From contig OX345649.1 in NCBI GenBank assembly GCA_947044365.1, positions 2,865,930 to 2,929,929 of the forward strand: a DNA stretch of 64,000 bases. The letters are read 5' to 3'. The notes under the pieces were generated by a model, which ran no database searches, was not told where the DNA came from, and saw only the letters and a list, made by a program, of their open reading frames with translations. Every line of letters begins with the position of its first letter. The stretch's first letter is position 1. This document shows positions 1 through 14,600 of the stretch, piece by piece. The translations under genes were made by a program, and so were the position numbers. Origin of the DNA: Petrosia ficiformis (Eukaryota > Porifera > Demospongiae > Haplosclerida > Petrosiidae).

Positions 1-479
1 AAGCATGCGCCGATTCTTTATTGGGGCAGGGAACTAAGATGTGTTTACAGACATCATACTTATGTTTGGAAAACGGAATTTTATTAATTCAGTGCGAAAA
101 TAGTATATTAATCGAGAATGTGGGCACTAAATAGAAACTATCTTTTCCAGCCCATAAAAATTAATTATGAAGCTGTATAGTGGATGTCCAGGATCAATTT
201 ACTGTATGTAATACATCTAACCTTGAAACTTGATAGTATCCATATCTGTACTTGGTAAGATAAATAGAACGTTATCCTTTAAAGGAATCTTGAGATTAAA
301 CAATTAGAACCAGACACTTTTCCTATGAAATCATGTAATAATTATAAATATTAGACAGGTTACAAATTTATATTTACATACCTGGTCCACACTCCAACTC
401 ATCAAAGGAAAAAAAAAGTACCACATAAAAGGTATCCACATAAAAGCTTCCGATGTCTTCGTTCTACTGAATAGGATAC
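1..479. other. Unassigned left-edge sequence
   Basis: AT-rich sequence with no open frame, repeat or RNA that I can recognise. It may belong to the decayed transposon-type gene that starts just to its right (480-1503), because that gene is read leftward on the minus strand. Confidence 0.4.
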
Positions 480-1503
480 ATTCTTAAAACAAGTACCTGA
501 GAGACGTAACTTTGATGAAGCTGCAGAGAAGTGTGCTGCCAGAAATTCATTTGGAGGTTTATTTCTTCAATTCCGCTCTTCTATAAGCAAAGTATTTGCA
601 GCGTTGATTAAGGTATCCAGTGTAAACAAAATCCCAATGCCAGAAAGGAATTGATCATCAATTTAGTTTTCAAGAGGAAGCATTCCCTCTAGTAGCACGT
701 GCATGACATCTTGAGGTAACTGTGAATTTGTTACATGAAAACTATTGCAAGTAATTCCATAGGTGATTGAGGTTTTCCTTAGCCACAGGTACATTCAAGA
801 GAGAGACTTAGCAAAAAATCATCTTCAGTAAACTGAAAATTACACATAGCATACAGATTAATTAAAACTACCAACAATACCTTAGATTGCATATCCTCTC
901 TAGTTGCCATACATTCTCTACGTTTTCGGAGAGAAAACCCCACACCAACCTTAAACCCTCCAACTTGGTGTGCTCCCAAAAAAACAATAATAGTTCCACG
1001 AAATATTCCAGTCACATCTGCAGTTGTTATAGAAGCTCCTTCCTGTGAAATTTCAAATATTATATAATTTTTACATCTTCTGCAATTCTGGATAACAAAC
1101 AACAATACCTACTATTGAAAGAATATTGCATCCTCAATGAAAGGTTTTAGAATTGCTTCAAATCCGTGCTTCACGAGAACAGGGCTTGAAACACAAGCTA
1201 TTAACTGAACACTTCGTTGTGTTGAACGTAGCTCTGGACGCACGCAGTTTCCCAGTGTATATAAAACATACCTATACATGTATTAGCGATTCCCAACACA
1301 GCTAAAGGTATTGTAATTAATTATTACTTACCTAAATATGAATGACAGCATGTGGATTACAAACTTCTACTTCATCGAAATAGGCAATGAGTTGTAATCC
1401 ATCGTCGTAATCTGGAAAGAGAGCATGATTCTTATATAATTCCCCATCACCAATCTGTCCATCAAAACGTCTATGAAGATGAAGAATCCATAGAACCGAA
1501 AAT
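480..1503 (-). pseudogene. Decayed transposon-type protein gene, cut by the assembly gap
   Basis: Minus-strand fragments of one protein occur in order. 1330-1503 reads through NHALFPDY and YFDEVEVCNPHAV. 1120-1276 reads LGNCVRPELRS and GFEAILKPFIEDA. 856-1043 reads GAHQVGGFKVGVGF and CMATREDMQSK. 785-812 continues as FTEDDF. About 630-740 reads LPQDVMHVLLEGMLPLEN and then a stop. Some joins look like real GT-AG introns, for example the one that restores QSK-FTEDDF, but others are out of frame or meet stops. The motif pattern (GGFK, C..CMAT, DVMH.LLEG) matches, from memory, a multicopy protein family that I associate with DNA transposons of sponges and cnidarians; this is not verified. The upstream end runs into the N gap. 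It is probably a dead copy, but an intron-bearing live gene broken by the gap is not excluded. Confidence 0.55.
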
Positions 1504-1703
1504 NNNNNNNNNNNNNNNNNNNNNNNNNNNNNNNNNNNNNNNNNNNNNNNNNNNNNNNNNNNNNNNNNNNNNNNNNNNNNNNNNNNNNNNNNNNNNNNNN
1601 NNNNNNNNNNNNNNNNNNNNNNNNNNNNNNNNNNNNNNNNNNNNNNNNNNNNNNNNNNNNNNNNNNNNNNNNNNNNNNNNNNNNNNNNNNNNNNNNNNNN
1701 NNN
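1504..1703. other. Assembly gap (200 N)
   Basis: A run of exactly 200 N, the usual size for a gap of unknown length between contigs. Nothing can be said about the missing sequence. It truncates the transposon-type gene to its left. Confidence 0.99.
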
Positions 1704-2136
1704 TCGGCATATATAGCATTGTAGGTACTTATGTAGGGTTATATGGAAGCAGTTTGTTTAATTTTGGCTATATTTACCTTCAACTGCTCATCTCTAAAAT
1801 TTTCATAGCCAAGTCCCCTAACTATGTTAGGGGACTTGGCTGCTAATCAGATGCACAGGGACCACAAAGGAATTTATACAAGTATAATTATAGACATGTT
1901 AAGTACAACATTAGGCTATATTCTGTTCGTATATTATGTAGATGGAAACTATGGTTGTGATCAAGCCCTCAAACTATGCAGCCGCAACATAATTATGTAA
2001 TTACTATGTTAACATATTTTGTAAAACAAGAAACCAAAAACTTGAGTATACTAAAATCCAAAATACACTGAAATAAAAAAAACTTACATAATTATAGTAC
2101 CACAAAATTAGTTTTAAAAAATGTTAGCTTATAGTT
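1704..2136. other. 3' flank of gene A
   Basis: Non-coding. About 1722-1770 resembles one arm of the foldback MITE family seen at 14424-14733 (shared TTATGTAGGGTTATATGGAA). A short perfect hairpin lies at 1807-1841. I could not settle a polyadenylation signal for gene A. Confidence 0.5.
1807..1841. repeat. Perfect short hairpin
   Basis: Two 16-base arms, AGCCAAGTCCCCTAAC and its exact reverse complement, are separated by 3 bases. It is one of several perfect hairpins in this window that look like tiny insertions. Confidence 0.85.
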
Positions 2137-3196
2137 TTAGAGTTTAGTAATTTCACTGGTTTTAATCAAGAATGATTCCTCTCCATAATACCCTTGAGAC
2201 TGAGTCATAGACTCACTCATATCAATAGGTATAACAACATTTTCATTTTTAGATTTTCCTTCTTCGCTATCATCAGTGCGTTGTGATAAAAGCTGCAACT
2301 GTTCACCGTCCATCGTTAAATGACGTTCACCTTTCATAGTTAGGAACGGGTTGTCTAAGGTAGTACATTCATCTACTGTGCCTTCATCTTCTCCAGTGTG
2401 TAGTTCATCATCCTGAGATGACGGAAGGGAGGGAGGGTTTGGATTAGGAAAAGCAAATGTGGTTTCTCCTAAAGACTTCGTGTCGTCACATTCCGAGGTA
2501 AGTGAAAGTACATCACCATAGTCATCAAGTGGGTTTAATAAGAACGTTGAGTTGTTAATATCTTTGAGATTCAATTCTTGTTTTAATTCATCAAATACAG
2601 GCTGATGTGCCTCATACACACTACTGTTGTATTCTTCTGTTACAGATGGGAAGCTAGCTTTAGAAGACATTTGAGAGGAATAGACATTGTGGTAGAGTGT
2701 TCCTGTTCTCCTCTTGTGAGCAGCAGAAGAATATTTGACAGACGTGCTCTTTGTTTGTCGTGAAGAAGAACCAACACCAGACGAGGTTGCTTCACGACCC
2801 TTATCTTCTTTGCGTAGAATCCACCTCTTCCATTCTTTGCGGGCGTTAGGAGATAATAGGACATAGAGAACAAAGATAAAAAATCCTTGAAATGTTGTGA
2901 AAATTGTGAATAGTGTATTGAAGACAACACGAACCCCTTGTACATCAATAGCCTGAGAGGCAAGAAGACCAAAGCCCCATCCAAGTCCAAACAGAACAGA
3001 AACAGTAAATGCAACGCGACACTGTTGTTTTGTTTCTGCCTTTCTGTTCCTTTTCTTGGCTTCACTGAAACGTTTATTACTACTCTTCTTTATCAGACTG
3101 ATCATAATTATGAAAAATATTGTCCAGTTGAAGATGTAAACAACTAGGAAAGGTACCAAAACTCCAACATACAGTGCTGGACCAGTAGCTCCACAA
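2137..3196 (-). CDS. Gene A exon 35: TM5-TM7 and cytoplasmic tail
   Basis: Starts just before CGATGPALYVG in the second extracellular loop, where the Cys is the partner usual in this family. It holds three hydrophobic helices, then about 235 tail residues rich in Ser, Thr and acidic residues. The tail ends SEITKL. The helix around LFGLGWGFGLL carries the GWGFG pattern typical of adhesion GPCR TM6. Confidence 0.9.
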
Positions 3197-6100
3197 CTAA
3201 ATAATGAAGTAAAAATAATTATTATCACTGAAATGTTGGACAATTTAAACAGACTTTATTTAGTTAAGAAAACTTATTTTATTGTGAAGAAAATTTGAAT
3301 TTTAGTATTTCTATTTTGGTACTGCATGTTGGTAAAATAGTTTTAGTATCATCATTTTTAGTATTACACACTGTATTAATGGCAACACCAGTGTACAATG
3401 TGCTTTAAAGAGCAATGCGGAAGCCACACTTTTCAAGATGAGTGGAGGATAAAGAAAATTTTCATTGCTTTCTTAAACATTTTGAAATTGTATAGCCATG
3501 CTTGAAAGCCTTATTACTGACCTCAGACCTTTGAAGCTAGTTAAAGGCTCTGTGCATACACGAATGCTGGAGATTAGTTATATTTCAATGGTGGCCAATG
3601 CCAACCTCAAGGTGGCTTTCTACTTGATGCAGAGAGCTTAGAACTAAACTATGTGTATCCTGAAAGATGCAGAGAGTACAAAAAATCGAAATCAAGTTCT
3701 GTTCTAGTTTGCAATGGCAAGGAGTATACTAGTTTTGGAGATTCTATATATGATCCTTCAGTCTCAGCCTCTTTCATTTAAGTGGGTGGAGATAGTAAAC
3801 GTGGTCACATTGTTAATTTAAAATTGCGCTCTTTCATAAATTTCTGTGGGAAACACTGGTCAACACTATAATCATATATGTAGTCCTAATCCATCAATCT
3901 AAGAGATGAGGTAGAGTATTAATTTAAAACTATTCTTTTATGAATATTAGTTCCGAATTATGGCATATATGATTATGGTATTAGTTTTAGTACCAATATT
4001 CTACACCTCTTACCAAAATACAAATACATATATTTTTAGTTTTAGTTATGGTACTACCAAAACAACAGAATGGCCTGTGCTAAAGATAGGTACTACACTA
4101 TACAGTACATACTACTTTTTCACATTTTAAATTTGATATTACATGGTGCACAGCATTATAGTAAAAGCATTAGGTAAAACTACATCTACACTTAATTGTT
4201 CTTCTGATGAAGCTCTAACATTCTCTCTATCTTCTATAAGAGGATAGTAAGTACTCTCTTATAAGTATAATGTACACACTATCATTTGTAAAACACACAA
4301 AGGGATTTTCCTGAATGGTATGTGTGATTTCTTCTCTATTATAGCTTTACAGCCTTCATGATCTACTAGACTACAACATATTATAACATGGTTTGTCATC
4401 ATTAAATTATAGATAAATTACAACTTACTAATGAGCATGAACATAGTTCAAATAATGTGGAGAGAAAGCAAATGGCACAATGAACACTGGAAGAACTGTA
4501 GAAAATATAATATTACATAATGTATTTATTAATACACGTAACATGTGTACATGTACGTAATCCTATTTGTAAATGTATAATTATAATACACATTACATAC
4601 ATAATTATTCATACATAATGTGATGTGGTTTGTGAAATTTCATAGTTTGGAGGAACATTATTAGCTATACATGTACATATTTTATTTGATAAAATAATCT
4701 TCCTTGAAACAGTCAAGTTTCACAAACATGGTTAACATATGAGCACATACATACATAGCTACATCTGTACATACGTATATACATACATACACATGTACAT
4801 ACAATCATACATACATACATACATACATACATACATACATAGCTACATCTGCAGATACGTATGTACATACATACATACACATGTACATACAATCATACAT
4901 ACATACATACATACATACATACATACATAGCTATATCTGTACATACGTATGTACATACATACATACACATGTACATACAATCATACATACATACATACAT
5001 ACATACAATACATAAAATGTTGCGGTAGAGATGGTGGCTATGTGATCTTCTTAATAGTACCATTGCATTGTTCTTTACTTACTCCAAGCAATGATAGAAG
5101 CCTTTGTAATATAGTGTTGTATTCTTGAACCCAAAACAATGACCAGTTTAATAAAAAGATCAACTGCCTCAGCAGCCATGACAAAAAATACAACCAACAG
5201 GAAGTAATGAAGCAGGGCACCAATTAATGCACAAAAGAAAGTGCTGATTTTCTGGCCTTGTGCTGCAAACACAAAAGTCAGGTAGAGTCCCAACAGAGCA
5301 AAGCAAAGGTTGATCAACAGCTGACTTGCTTCAGATTTACGGAGTTTCCTAAAACGAAAAAAAGAAGATATTTTAACTGAATAACTAAGTAATATTTACA
5401 ACATTTTTATATCAGAAATTATAGATGGGAAGAGTTAGAGTATGCGCTGTCTGTCTCTTGAAGGGGGGAGTATGTGAATTAGAAATGTTAAAATCTAGAT
5501 ACTATGTACAAACTGATCAAAGAGTGTTACCCCTCCCTTCCCTCACAAAGAAGATGAATTCATATTTATTCACTACTATTATATAGTGAACGCCATGCTG
5601 TACAAGAACCCTTGGCACAGTACAACTACACACACAAAAATAGTTATTAACAGAATAGTAATATTGGGTACTGTTTTAATTCTGGCTGATAATACACACA
5701 GACAACAAGACTACCATAGCCCTCCACCTATAAATGGCAAGGGTTAATAAAGAAATGAGTTTTGAGCTATTTCTCAATTCTACAGCTTTTACTTATATCA
5801 CATAACATATAACTTACACTGATCCTAGGTAAGTCACTAGGGTTATAATTAAACAGACAACAGACACACTGATGCCTACAAAAGTAAATAGTTCAAAAGC
5901 TAAAGCTTCATCTGGTGGTGGTGTCTCCTCAGCAGATACATCCTAGATATCAGGAGAAACAAGATTTGAGATCAAATACATATATAATTACATAATTATA
6001 TATATAATACAATATACATTATATGTATTATGTATAATATTATAACTAATAAACTACAAAGTTAAGGAGAACCAAACACTATAATTTACATAGATGATAT

Positions 6101-8563
6101 ATACTTATATATATATAATTATATATATTCAGTGTTCTGCCCACACTGGTCAGCACTGGTCGGGAATAACCACCACTCAGATCATCAGATGACTTAACCA
6201 CCTCTCAGATGAGTTAACCACCTCTCATCTATTGAGATAGTGTTAAGTATATACTGGGTAAACAGCACTAAATGCATGTTATAATCCAACCACCACTATA
6301 AATATCCTGGGCAGAACACTGTACATTATATAATTATATATATTATAATAATAGAATTACATGTAATGTACAACTATATAATATACATAATGTCATATAT
6401 AATTATATTACAGTATAAAACATGCATATAGGAGTATTTAAGATCTATAATAATAATAAGTATGATAATATCTAAAATATTATTAATAATAACTACCCTT
6501 TTAGTTATAGTGATTTATCTTTATCTTTTAACTATTAAATCAAATGAAGCTCTGCCCACTTTTAGGTAAGTCAAATATTACTTTAGTAACTACATGTATA
6601 ACTAAAAGGTGCATCCTAAATGCTTTGCTGTTTAAGAAATACTTTTGGTTCTACTGAGCATCCACACCCATTCTCACCCAAATATCAATGTACTATATAA
6701 TCATTCTCAATCTTACCAGTAAAATAGAGAAACTAGTGAGATGGTCACATTGACACCTAAATTCACGTGATGAAGGATCATCTGAAGATACAAGTCTACA
6801 TCCTTCAGTATCCCAGTCTCCAAATCCATCTGTAACAAATCGTTAAATACAGTATAATATTGCTAGTGTTACCCAGTGCCTAGACCTAACAACAAGTGCC
6901 TAATTAGTGATTGACTCACTAATTTGTTGATTTCGATCAAGTTATACTCTACAGTAAATAATAGAGCTAACTAAGGCAGAGGAAGTGGCTATACATATTG
7001 GGTGCCTGTAATCACTGTATCATGTCAAACAATATGTATTTACCTGTCCAATGGCAATGATACATTTATAATCCCTTCTGACAGTTCTTATTAACATGCA
7101 CATCTTACAAATGACTTCTTAAATGACCTCTGTATAAAGGACACCTCCATTCAAAAGGTATTTCTAGTGGCCAGTCCCAAGGTGTCCTTTATAACGAGGT
7201 TCCATGTACTGTATGCACATGTATGTTTCAGTTTGTATGTACATGTATGTTTGTATGTATATAGGGCTTCATAAGGGATTTTTGTTTGTTAGGGAGGGGA
7301 AAGAATCGATCATGTATAGCACACTGCTTCTTGGGGGTAGGAGGGGTCCGGGGGTATGCTCCCCCAAGAAAGGTTTTAACTTAGGCTCTCTGAGATTGCT
7401 TCTAGTGGCTTCTGGGGTCCCAGAAGGCTTGTAGCTGAGATATTGCTGCATGTTGAAATACATTTGGCCTGAAATCTAGGAGGGGGATATCCTCCCTTCC
7501 CCCCACTGTATGAAACCTTGTATATGTATTCATACAGTGGTGTAGCCAGGAAATTACAACTGGGAGGGGGACTGAAGTACACAAAGTGACATTTTTACAG
7601 CTAATTAATTATTCATAAGGGGCATGGTTTTATTGAATAGTGTCTGTCAGCCAGTCAGTCGATCAACAACAGTAAATGATTGTAACAAATTTCTAAAAAT
7701 CTGACTGCAGTGACAGAATCGCGAGAGAGAACTGCATCATTAACATATAAACAGTAAGCATATCAATAATATTATATCTGTACTATATATATAATACATT
7801 CATAAACATCAATAATACGACAAAGAGTCTTGTCAGTTTTTTTTCAACACAGGTCTATTTAACTGAAGGTTAACTGAATAGAAAAGTAGTTTAGAAGGCT
7901 CATTTCAGTTTATTTATTCCTCTTCACATGTCTATCTATTGCTTGCACAAGGTCATTATTTAGAATATTATTTTAAAATCGTACAAAAAAAAACAGGGGG
8001 GGTGGACCTCAGCCCCACCAGGCCCCCTTTAACATGCCAGTGTATACACACACATACATATGTATGCATGCAATCAATTAGGTGATCAAATTTTAACATA
8101 AAGTTGTATATGGTCTGTTATATATAGTTTGTATTATATTATATATAGATCATACACTGGGTTACAAACCATATGCCACAGGTTTATTTTATTTAGTAGA
8201 GTTATGTTTATAAATCGCTGCATGACAATTTCCTGGAACTTAGAATGTGGAAGTGCCCTCAATTTCACTCTACACATATCAGCATGTATAGTGCTTAAAC
8301 ATGAATAATAATTCAGAGACCATACATAATTTACTGCATTATATATTATCAACTGTGTATAATACATACCATCCAATCTTTCATTCCAAAAGACACATCT
8401 AGCACTTGCTTGATTCAGTTGATTGGTACTTAAACTACTTCCCCTGTTCTATAAAATGTAAATAGAAAATATTATGATATTCAGTTTCATAAGTCATTCA
8501 CAAAATTATACGATAATTTTATATTCCCATTCTCTTAATTTCTTGTCTTGTATTATTATTGCT

Positions 8564-8617
<54 letters not shown>

Positions 8618-11600
8618 AAAAGAGCATATTCATAGATGTGATATTTGCGCTATTGAGGAGTCAAATGGTGCATAATCAGGGCAACACATCATTTTTGTGA
8701 AACTTGGCTACATCGTCAGTGTATTGATCTTTTGAGATTTTTTACTGAAGTCACATACTCTAGTCAACTTTTCAGCAGCCGGGGCCTCAAGAGCATTCTA
8801 TTCAGCCTGAGCTGTGAAAAACTAGCAGCTGGGCAAATCACCAATTCAATCAGAATCTTCTTTGTTCGTGGTTCTGCCAAGACTTTGGAACCCAATTACC
8901 AGTCATTAGCCAACCATTAAATTTAAACTGAAAACATCTCTTATGGAATCATTTTTAAAACCAATTTTGCTTTTGTCTGTACCAAAAATAATAACAATAA
9001 TAAAATATATGTAATTCCACTGAGGAAAGTAGATGTATAGCTAGGATTGGAAGAAACTATTCATTGTCTAGGTCAAGAAACAGAACAGTACTACAATTGT
9101 TCATCTAAACTGAACTTAAAATAAATTTGTATTTGTGCTAAAACTGCTAGTTTTAGAAACATAGAATTCTATTTTTATGAAAAAGAAGAATAGTAAATAA
9201 TAATATGAAGATTTTGCCAGTTTTGCTACTCGCCGGTTCTCTACTTTAACGACTAACTCTGGGCATCAAAAAGGTATTGTTAGTTATGAAATTACTCATT
9301 ATCAAAAGTTGTATGTACCGGTATATTTTAACTTATCTATATATATATATATATTAGCAGAGATTTCAGCTTACCACTTGCAATTGAAATGATGTATGGG
9401 CAGCCATTGTTTTTTCGGGCCATCCCTACATAGAGAGTACTACCAGACTCTCTGATTATTAATAGTATATATAAAAGTCGTCAAATTTGATGTCATTAAG
9501 ATACTTTACAAATACTAAGAGCTTATGAGTAGCAAAGCCACGAACGAGCGTCCAACTGCAATATATACTTCTACAGTGATCAGACTGTTTAATTGTTTGA
9601 GTACCTGTGATAGTATTATCGTACAGGTCCCTTTTCAGTGAGTGACCTGCACATTCATATCCTACTGCCCATGTAAACTGTCTTATAGGGATGCTTTTGT
9701 AAACAATCTGTGTTATCACAGTTGGACGCTCCTTCACAGTTTTGCTTGTGCAAATACGTTAACTTACACTGAATGTTAAGTTTACTGGTTCCATTAGTGT
9801 AGAATCTGGTGAATTAATTGTGAAATCTAGCACTGTTGCAGCAATATTTGTTGATTCAGATTGACGTGGTATAAACAAACCATCGTTGGCAAAAGCTGAA
9901 AATGAGTATCCATCATTTCGTCTGAATCTTGGTACTTCTATATTAGCTTCCGCAATACGTTGTGGTTCATCTACATTAGTTTCAGGACTACGTAGAGCTA
10001 AATTAGTTTCAGGACTACGTATAGCTAAATTACTTGAATTCAAAGTAAGATTAGCAAATGATGAATTTCCAGAGATAAATGTTAGGAATGTATCTCTTAT
10101 AATTGTCTCATTCCTCTCAGATGCGACTTGATATGAAGCTGTCAAATTTGCGAAAACATTCATAAATCTGATGAGAGAGAAATTATAAACTTACACATTG
10201 GTTTTGGACTCAATTTTATTTTCTTATTTTATTTTTTTAGTTAATACTTATGCATTATTGTACAGATACACACATGTACTAAGATATATTATGAGTTGGA
10301 GAAAGCATATAATTGATCACTATTCATGCTTGCAACACGGGTCTATAGGACAAGTGAAAACAATGTATCCAATGAGTGAAACTATTGTATTCTAAAATTG
10401 TACTCATAGTGATTGCATCAAATTACTATCCCAACTGTTAATTCTCATTCCAAATGTTAGTTTACAAAAACTGCAATACAAATTACTTATATTACTTTAA
10501 TAGACATTTGAACTCAATAATATTACAAGCAATTGGAAAGGCACTTCACATTCACTACCAAACTACTAGATAACAGTGATAGCTATTGAAGTTCATTTCA
10601 CCAAGTAGATCAGAAATCTGCCATTTTGTTTTATACGATGGCACATAAAAACAAGATGGCAGATTTTGATTTGTAAATTTTGACAGTTTTAAAAAATTTA
10701 AAGGTATCACTCAATTACTATCTGATATCAAAATACAATTCTGACCCGTAGAGCAAATAGCTTACTGCTTATAAAGTTAAAAATAAAAATAAAGCATTTA
10801 TAAAATTAGTTGCCAGAAAAAGGAATGCAATAGTGCAACTTCTGTGCACTAAAATTCCATTCCTACTTTAATTAGAAACTCAAAATTAATAAAATTTTGT
10901 GTAGATCATTATATCGTATAACAACTTCCATTTCTCACAATATTGGAATGATACACAATAATTTTAATAATCAAATACCTTCCTTGACTTCTGGAAGCTC
11001 TCTGGCTTTCCAATAGACTACTACGATTTGCCCTAAGCACATTATCCAAAGTAGTTAGAGATGTATTTATTCTCTGTGTGACAAAAAGATGTGATGTCAT
11101 AATAATGCAGATTAACAACACTTTAGTTATATACTTTCGTCATTTGATTAGTTGTGCAGATGTCACAGATATGACTGAATGTCATTCTGTTTCATGTACC
11201 AAAATATAAATTACAATCAAATCTTAAATTTCTAAAGTTTAATGAGATAATAACTGAGATTTTACAACAACCACATCTTAAATATTGGTATTCACTGGCT
11301 TGTCTAATTGGACTACTGTATCATCTTATCAAAGTTCACCCATTCTGATTTCATATGCAATTAAACAACAACAAAAAGACGAGCCTTCTTAATCTGCAGC
11401 TTCATTGTATAGCTACTACTGCTTAGGCTATTAGTGAGTCTTTGTGATAAAAGCTTTTGCACTCTGTCATTGGGTTGATTCAGATCAATATAAATTTGGC
11501 ATAGTTTTTTACGGCCCAAAATACCATACCTATAATTGCTTTCCATGGGGTTTAATAAGTTTTGAGTTTCAGACATGAGGAAGTTATCATTTAGAACACT

Positions 11601-14600
11601 GAAGAGTACTTCAGTTTCCATACTTTATATAAGATTTTAAACCTACATTGGCTTAACAGCTGCACTAATGGCTTAGAAAAGTTAGGAACAATCACAATGG
11701 AAATTTAGGGACAGCCACAATGGCTTAGAAATTTTAAGGACAGTCACAATGGCTTAGAAAGGAATGGAGCACTGTATGCCCAGTCTTTCTAAATCACTAT
11801 TACACTACTCACTGTGTTATTCCCCATTGAAATTTCTTCAGTACTTTCTATCACTGATGCACCAATTGTCACTTCAGTGGGTCCCAAGTTTATTGAATCT
11901 CGTGTAAGCTCTGCTAGGCTATTGACACGCTCTGCAGGAGTAAGCTGTGTGGTGTAAAATATGTATGTAAATTTAGTGTTTTCATTTCAATATCAGATTG
12001 GTATATATACTAATAACCTAAATCAGCAGAGTCACTAAATATATCTGTTGTGCATGTAATGAAGTCTGGTGTTGCTTTAGTTAGCCATGTTTTAGCTTTA
12101 GTTTTAGTGAAGGTGGTCATGTTTTAGTTTTAATTTTCTTAACACTTAGAAGTCACTTTAGCTTTAGAATTAGTGTTGGTTTAGTAGGTATAGTAATACA
12201 GACTTTGGTAGCATAACTTTTAGTAATATTGTTGTTTACTGGTCATATCTTTCCCACCTGTGAGCATCAGTAGAAGAAACATGAGATTGGAGTATTGTTT
12301 TAGTTTAGACATAATTATTTCTAAATTTAGTTTTAGTTATAGTTTAATACTAAAAGTGTTGGCCCTTACTAAAATGCATTTTAGTTTTTGTTTTAGTTAA
12401 ATGTTAAACTAAAACAACACATACTAGCAGTCATACTGATAATATACATTATTACTATAATGTTACACATGTTCTTTATACTTTTCAAACTAGATTTTCA
12501 TCAACTTCATTGAGATAATAATTAATGGTAAACAGCATGGTGATCCTAGTCTATTCATCATGCTGAAGTGACATATATATATACTGACCAGTTCAACTAT
12601 TTTAGACCCCATGTAAAATTCTAGTACTCAAACCAATATGTAGTATGTAGTAGGAATTAGATATCCAGTAAACATTAGCTGGTTGTTTGGGTTGGCTATA
12701 TTACATGTAGTTGCATGTTGTATCATACTGGTAAATGTTATGTTATGGTTGGCTAACAAATAGATGGGATAAATGCATTTCTACCTAAATGTTTATAATG
12801 GATGACATAGTATAAACTGTGCTTTCCATTAGAAACATAATTCTCATGTTTCAAGAAGAAATCTTATGAAGGGATAATTATTAGATTCTAAGAAATGTTC
12901 TAATTCTATTTATATTTTATGTATCATGTAGTTTTACATGGCTCGAAATTGTCTACTTGTCCTAAAAACCACTTTTTGCTTTGAGACAACAAAAGTTAGC
13001 AGACAACTACACCAGCCACCATCTTAAATTGTCACTCCCAATTTGTGCCACACTAATTGGATGTAGTAGCGACGTTAATTTTGGGATGCCTCAAGAAAAG
13101 TGAAAAGGTCTTCTGAAGTCCCAGTTATCACTCTAACACCAATATTGAGTATCATGTGTTGAGAGTTCAGTATGAATTAAAATAAATAATAGATCAGTGC
13201 TAAGTTGCTAACAAATAAATATAAATAAGTTCTCAAATGTCATAAGTGGTGTGCATGGACAACTGATATCTAAAGTTAATTAACCTAATTTTGAGCTCTG
13301 ATCATAAAATAAACAAAATAGAAAAAATGTGCAAATTTTATGTAAATGAAGCAGTAAGTTTGTTTATCAAGTAAATTATTCATGCTAAATGATATATTAT
13401 GTTGTAGAGTATAAATACAAATTCACACACAATTTCTTAAATAAGTAACTCACATCTGCTAGTCTGCATAACATTCTTGCAGTAACACTGAACTCGCAAG
13501 CAGCTGTATTAGGTTCTAACCACACTGCTCCAGTAACAAAATCTCCACCACATTCACGAGTTGCAATAAGTGCCGTAGAACCAAGGCTAAAGTTACAAGG
13601 ACAAGACACACTCGCTACTATACCAATCTGAGTATCATTCCAGTTTATTTGTAAGTCCAGACTTGGGTCTCCATCAGGTGATGGAAGATCAGTTGTCTCG
13701 GGTGGACAATAGTCTGATAAAAGGAATAAAATCCATTGTTTGTAGTAATTAAAACTTTTAATTAATTATTAATGAATGTCTCAAAATCCACTAATTAGGA
13801 GTGTTGTCCAAAAATGGCAACCTAACCCTAAATCAACCACACATCAATAATTATTCATGAGGGAATACATGATATGTAACATAGAGAATAATATAACATT
13901 TGAATACTATTGCATGTGACTTCCTATCACTTACTAAATCTAATGATTCCACCTTCATCACTGATCTGTAACTCGAAACCAAATGTCCTGACATCTTCTT
14001 CAACACGTTGACGTAGAGCTTCACTTGCCAGCCCTCCTTCTTCAATTTGTATAGTGACAATAATAGGTACGGTTACATTATTAGTATTGTTACTGTGAGG
14101 GAGATATGAATTCATTTATTTCTATGCACAGTTACTGGTTTGATAGCATATTGTGAGCAATTGAATTTGGTAACCTTGGATACAAATTTTGTTGGTTTCC
14201 TTACAGCAATTAAAGGTAAGCATTCAATCAAAATTTGTTTGTGGAAAAGGTAGACTTATTACTAAACCTCGTAAAAATAAATCTGTATCAGATTATAATT
14301 ACATACATGTCTATGTGTTGATAGGTGTTGCATATACATCAAACTGAAGAAGGTTTTATTGACAAAACATATTGAGGAGTTAAAAGTCTTTGTTTGAATC
14401 AAGCTCTACAATAGATATACATACAAGAATAATAAAAAAACATTTTCAATAAAAGTGAAAGAAGATGTAGGGATGTCAAAACCTAAAAAGCATGTGAACA
14501 AGGTTGGAAAGCTAACGTAGGACCCAAAATTAAACAAACCACTTCCACATAACCCTACATAAGTACTTATAAAGCAAAATACAAAGAGCTCTACTTATGT

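Noticed and set aside
779..1105. 108-codon open frame taken as a whole protein
   Set aside because: Only its middle is coding; the frame runs through two likely introns. Treated as part of the decayed transposon-type gene.
2640..3065. Second minus-strand frame over the gene A tail, and a plus-strand frame at 2938-3147
   Set aside because: Shadows of the TM5-tail exon in other frames.
4739..4930. Open frame rich in Tyr-Ile-His
   Set aside because: Produced by CATA-type repeats.
9459..9737. 92-codon minus frame considered as a GAIN exon
   Set aside because: The GAIN strand LMEPVNLTFS already joins in phase to CVFWN in the next exon. The frame also lies in a block bounded by inverted GAGCGTCCAACTG / CAGTTGGACGCTC (9544-9556 and 9719-9731), more like a small insertion.
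11361..11621. 86-codon minus frame in a gene A intron
   Set aside because: No phase-compatible role, no gene B counterpart; part is a shared repeat block.
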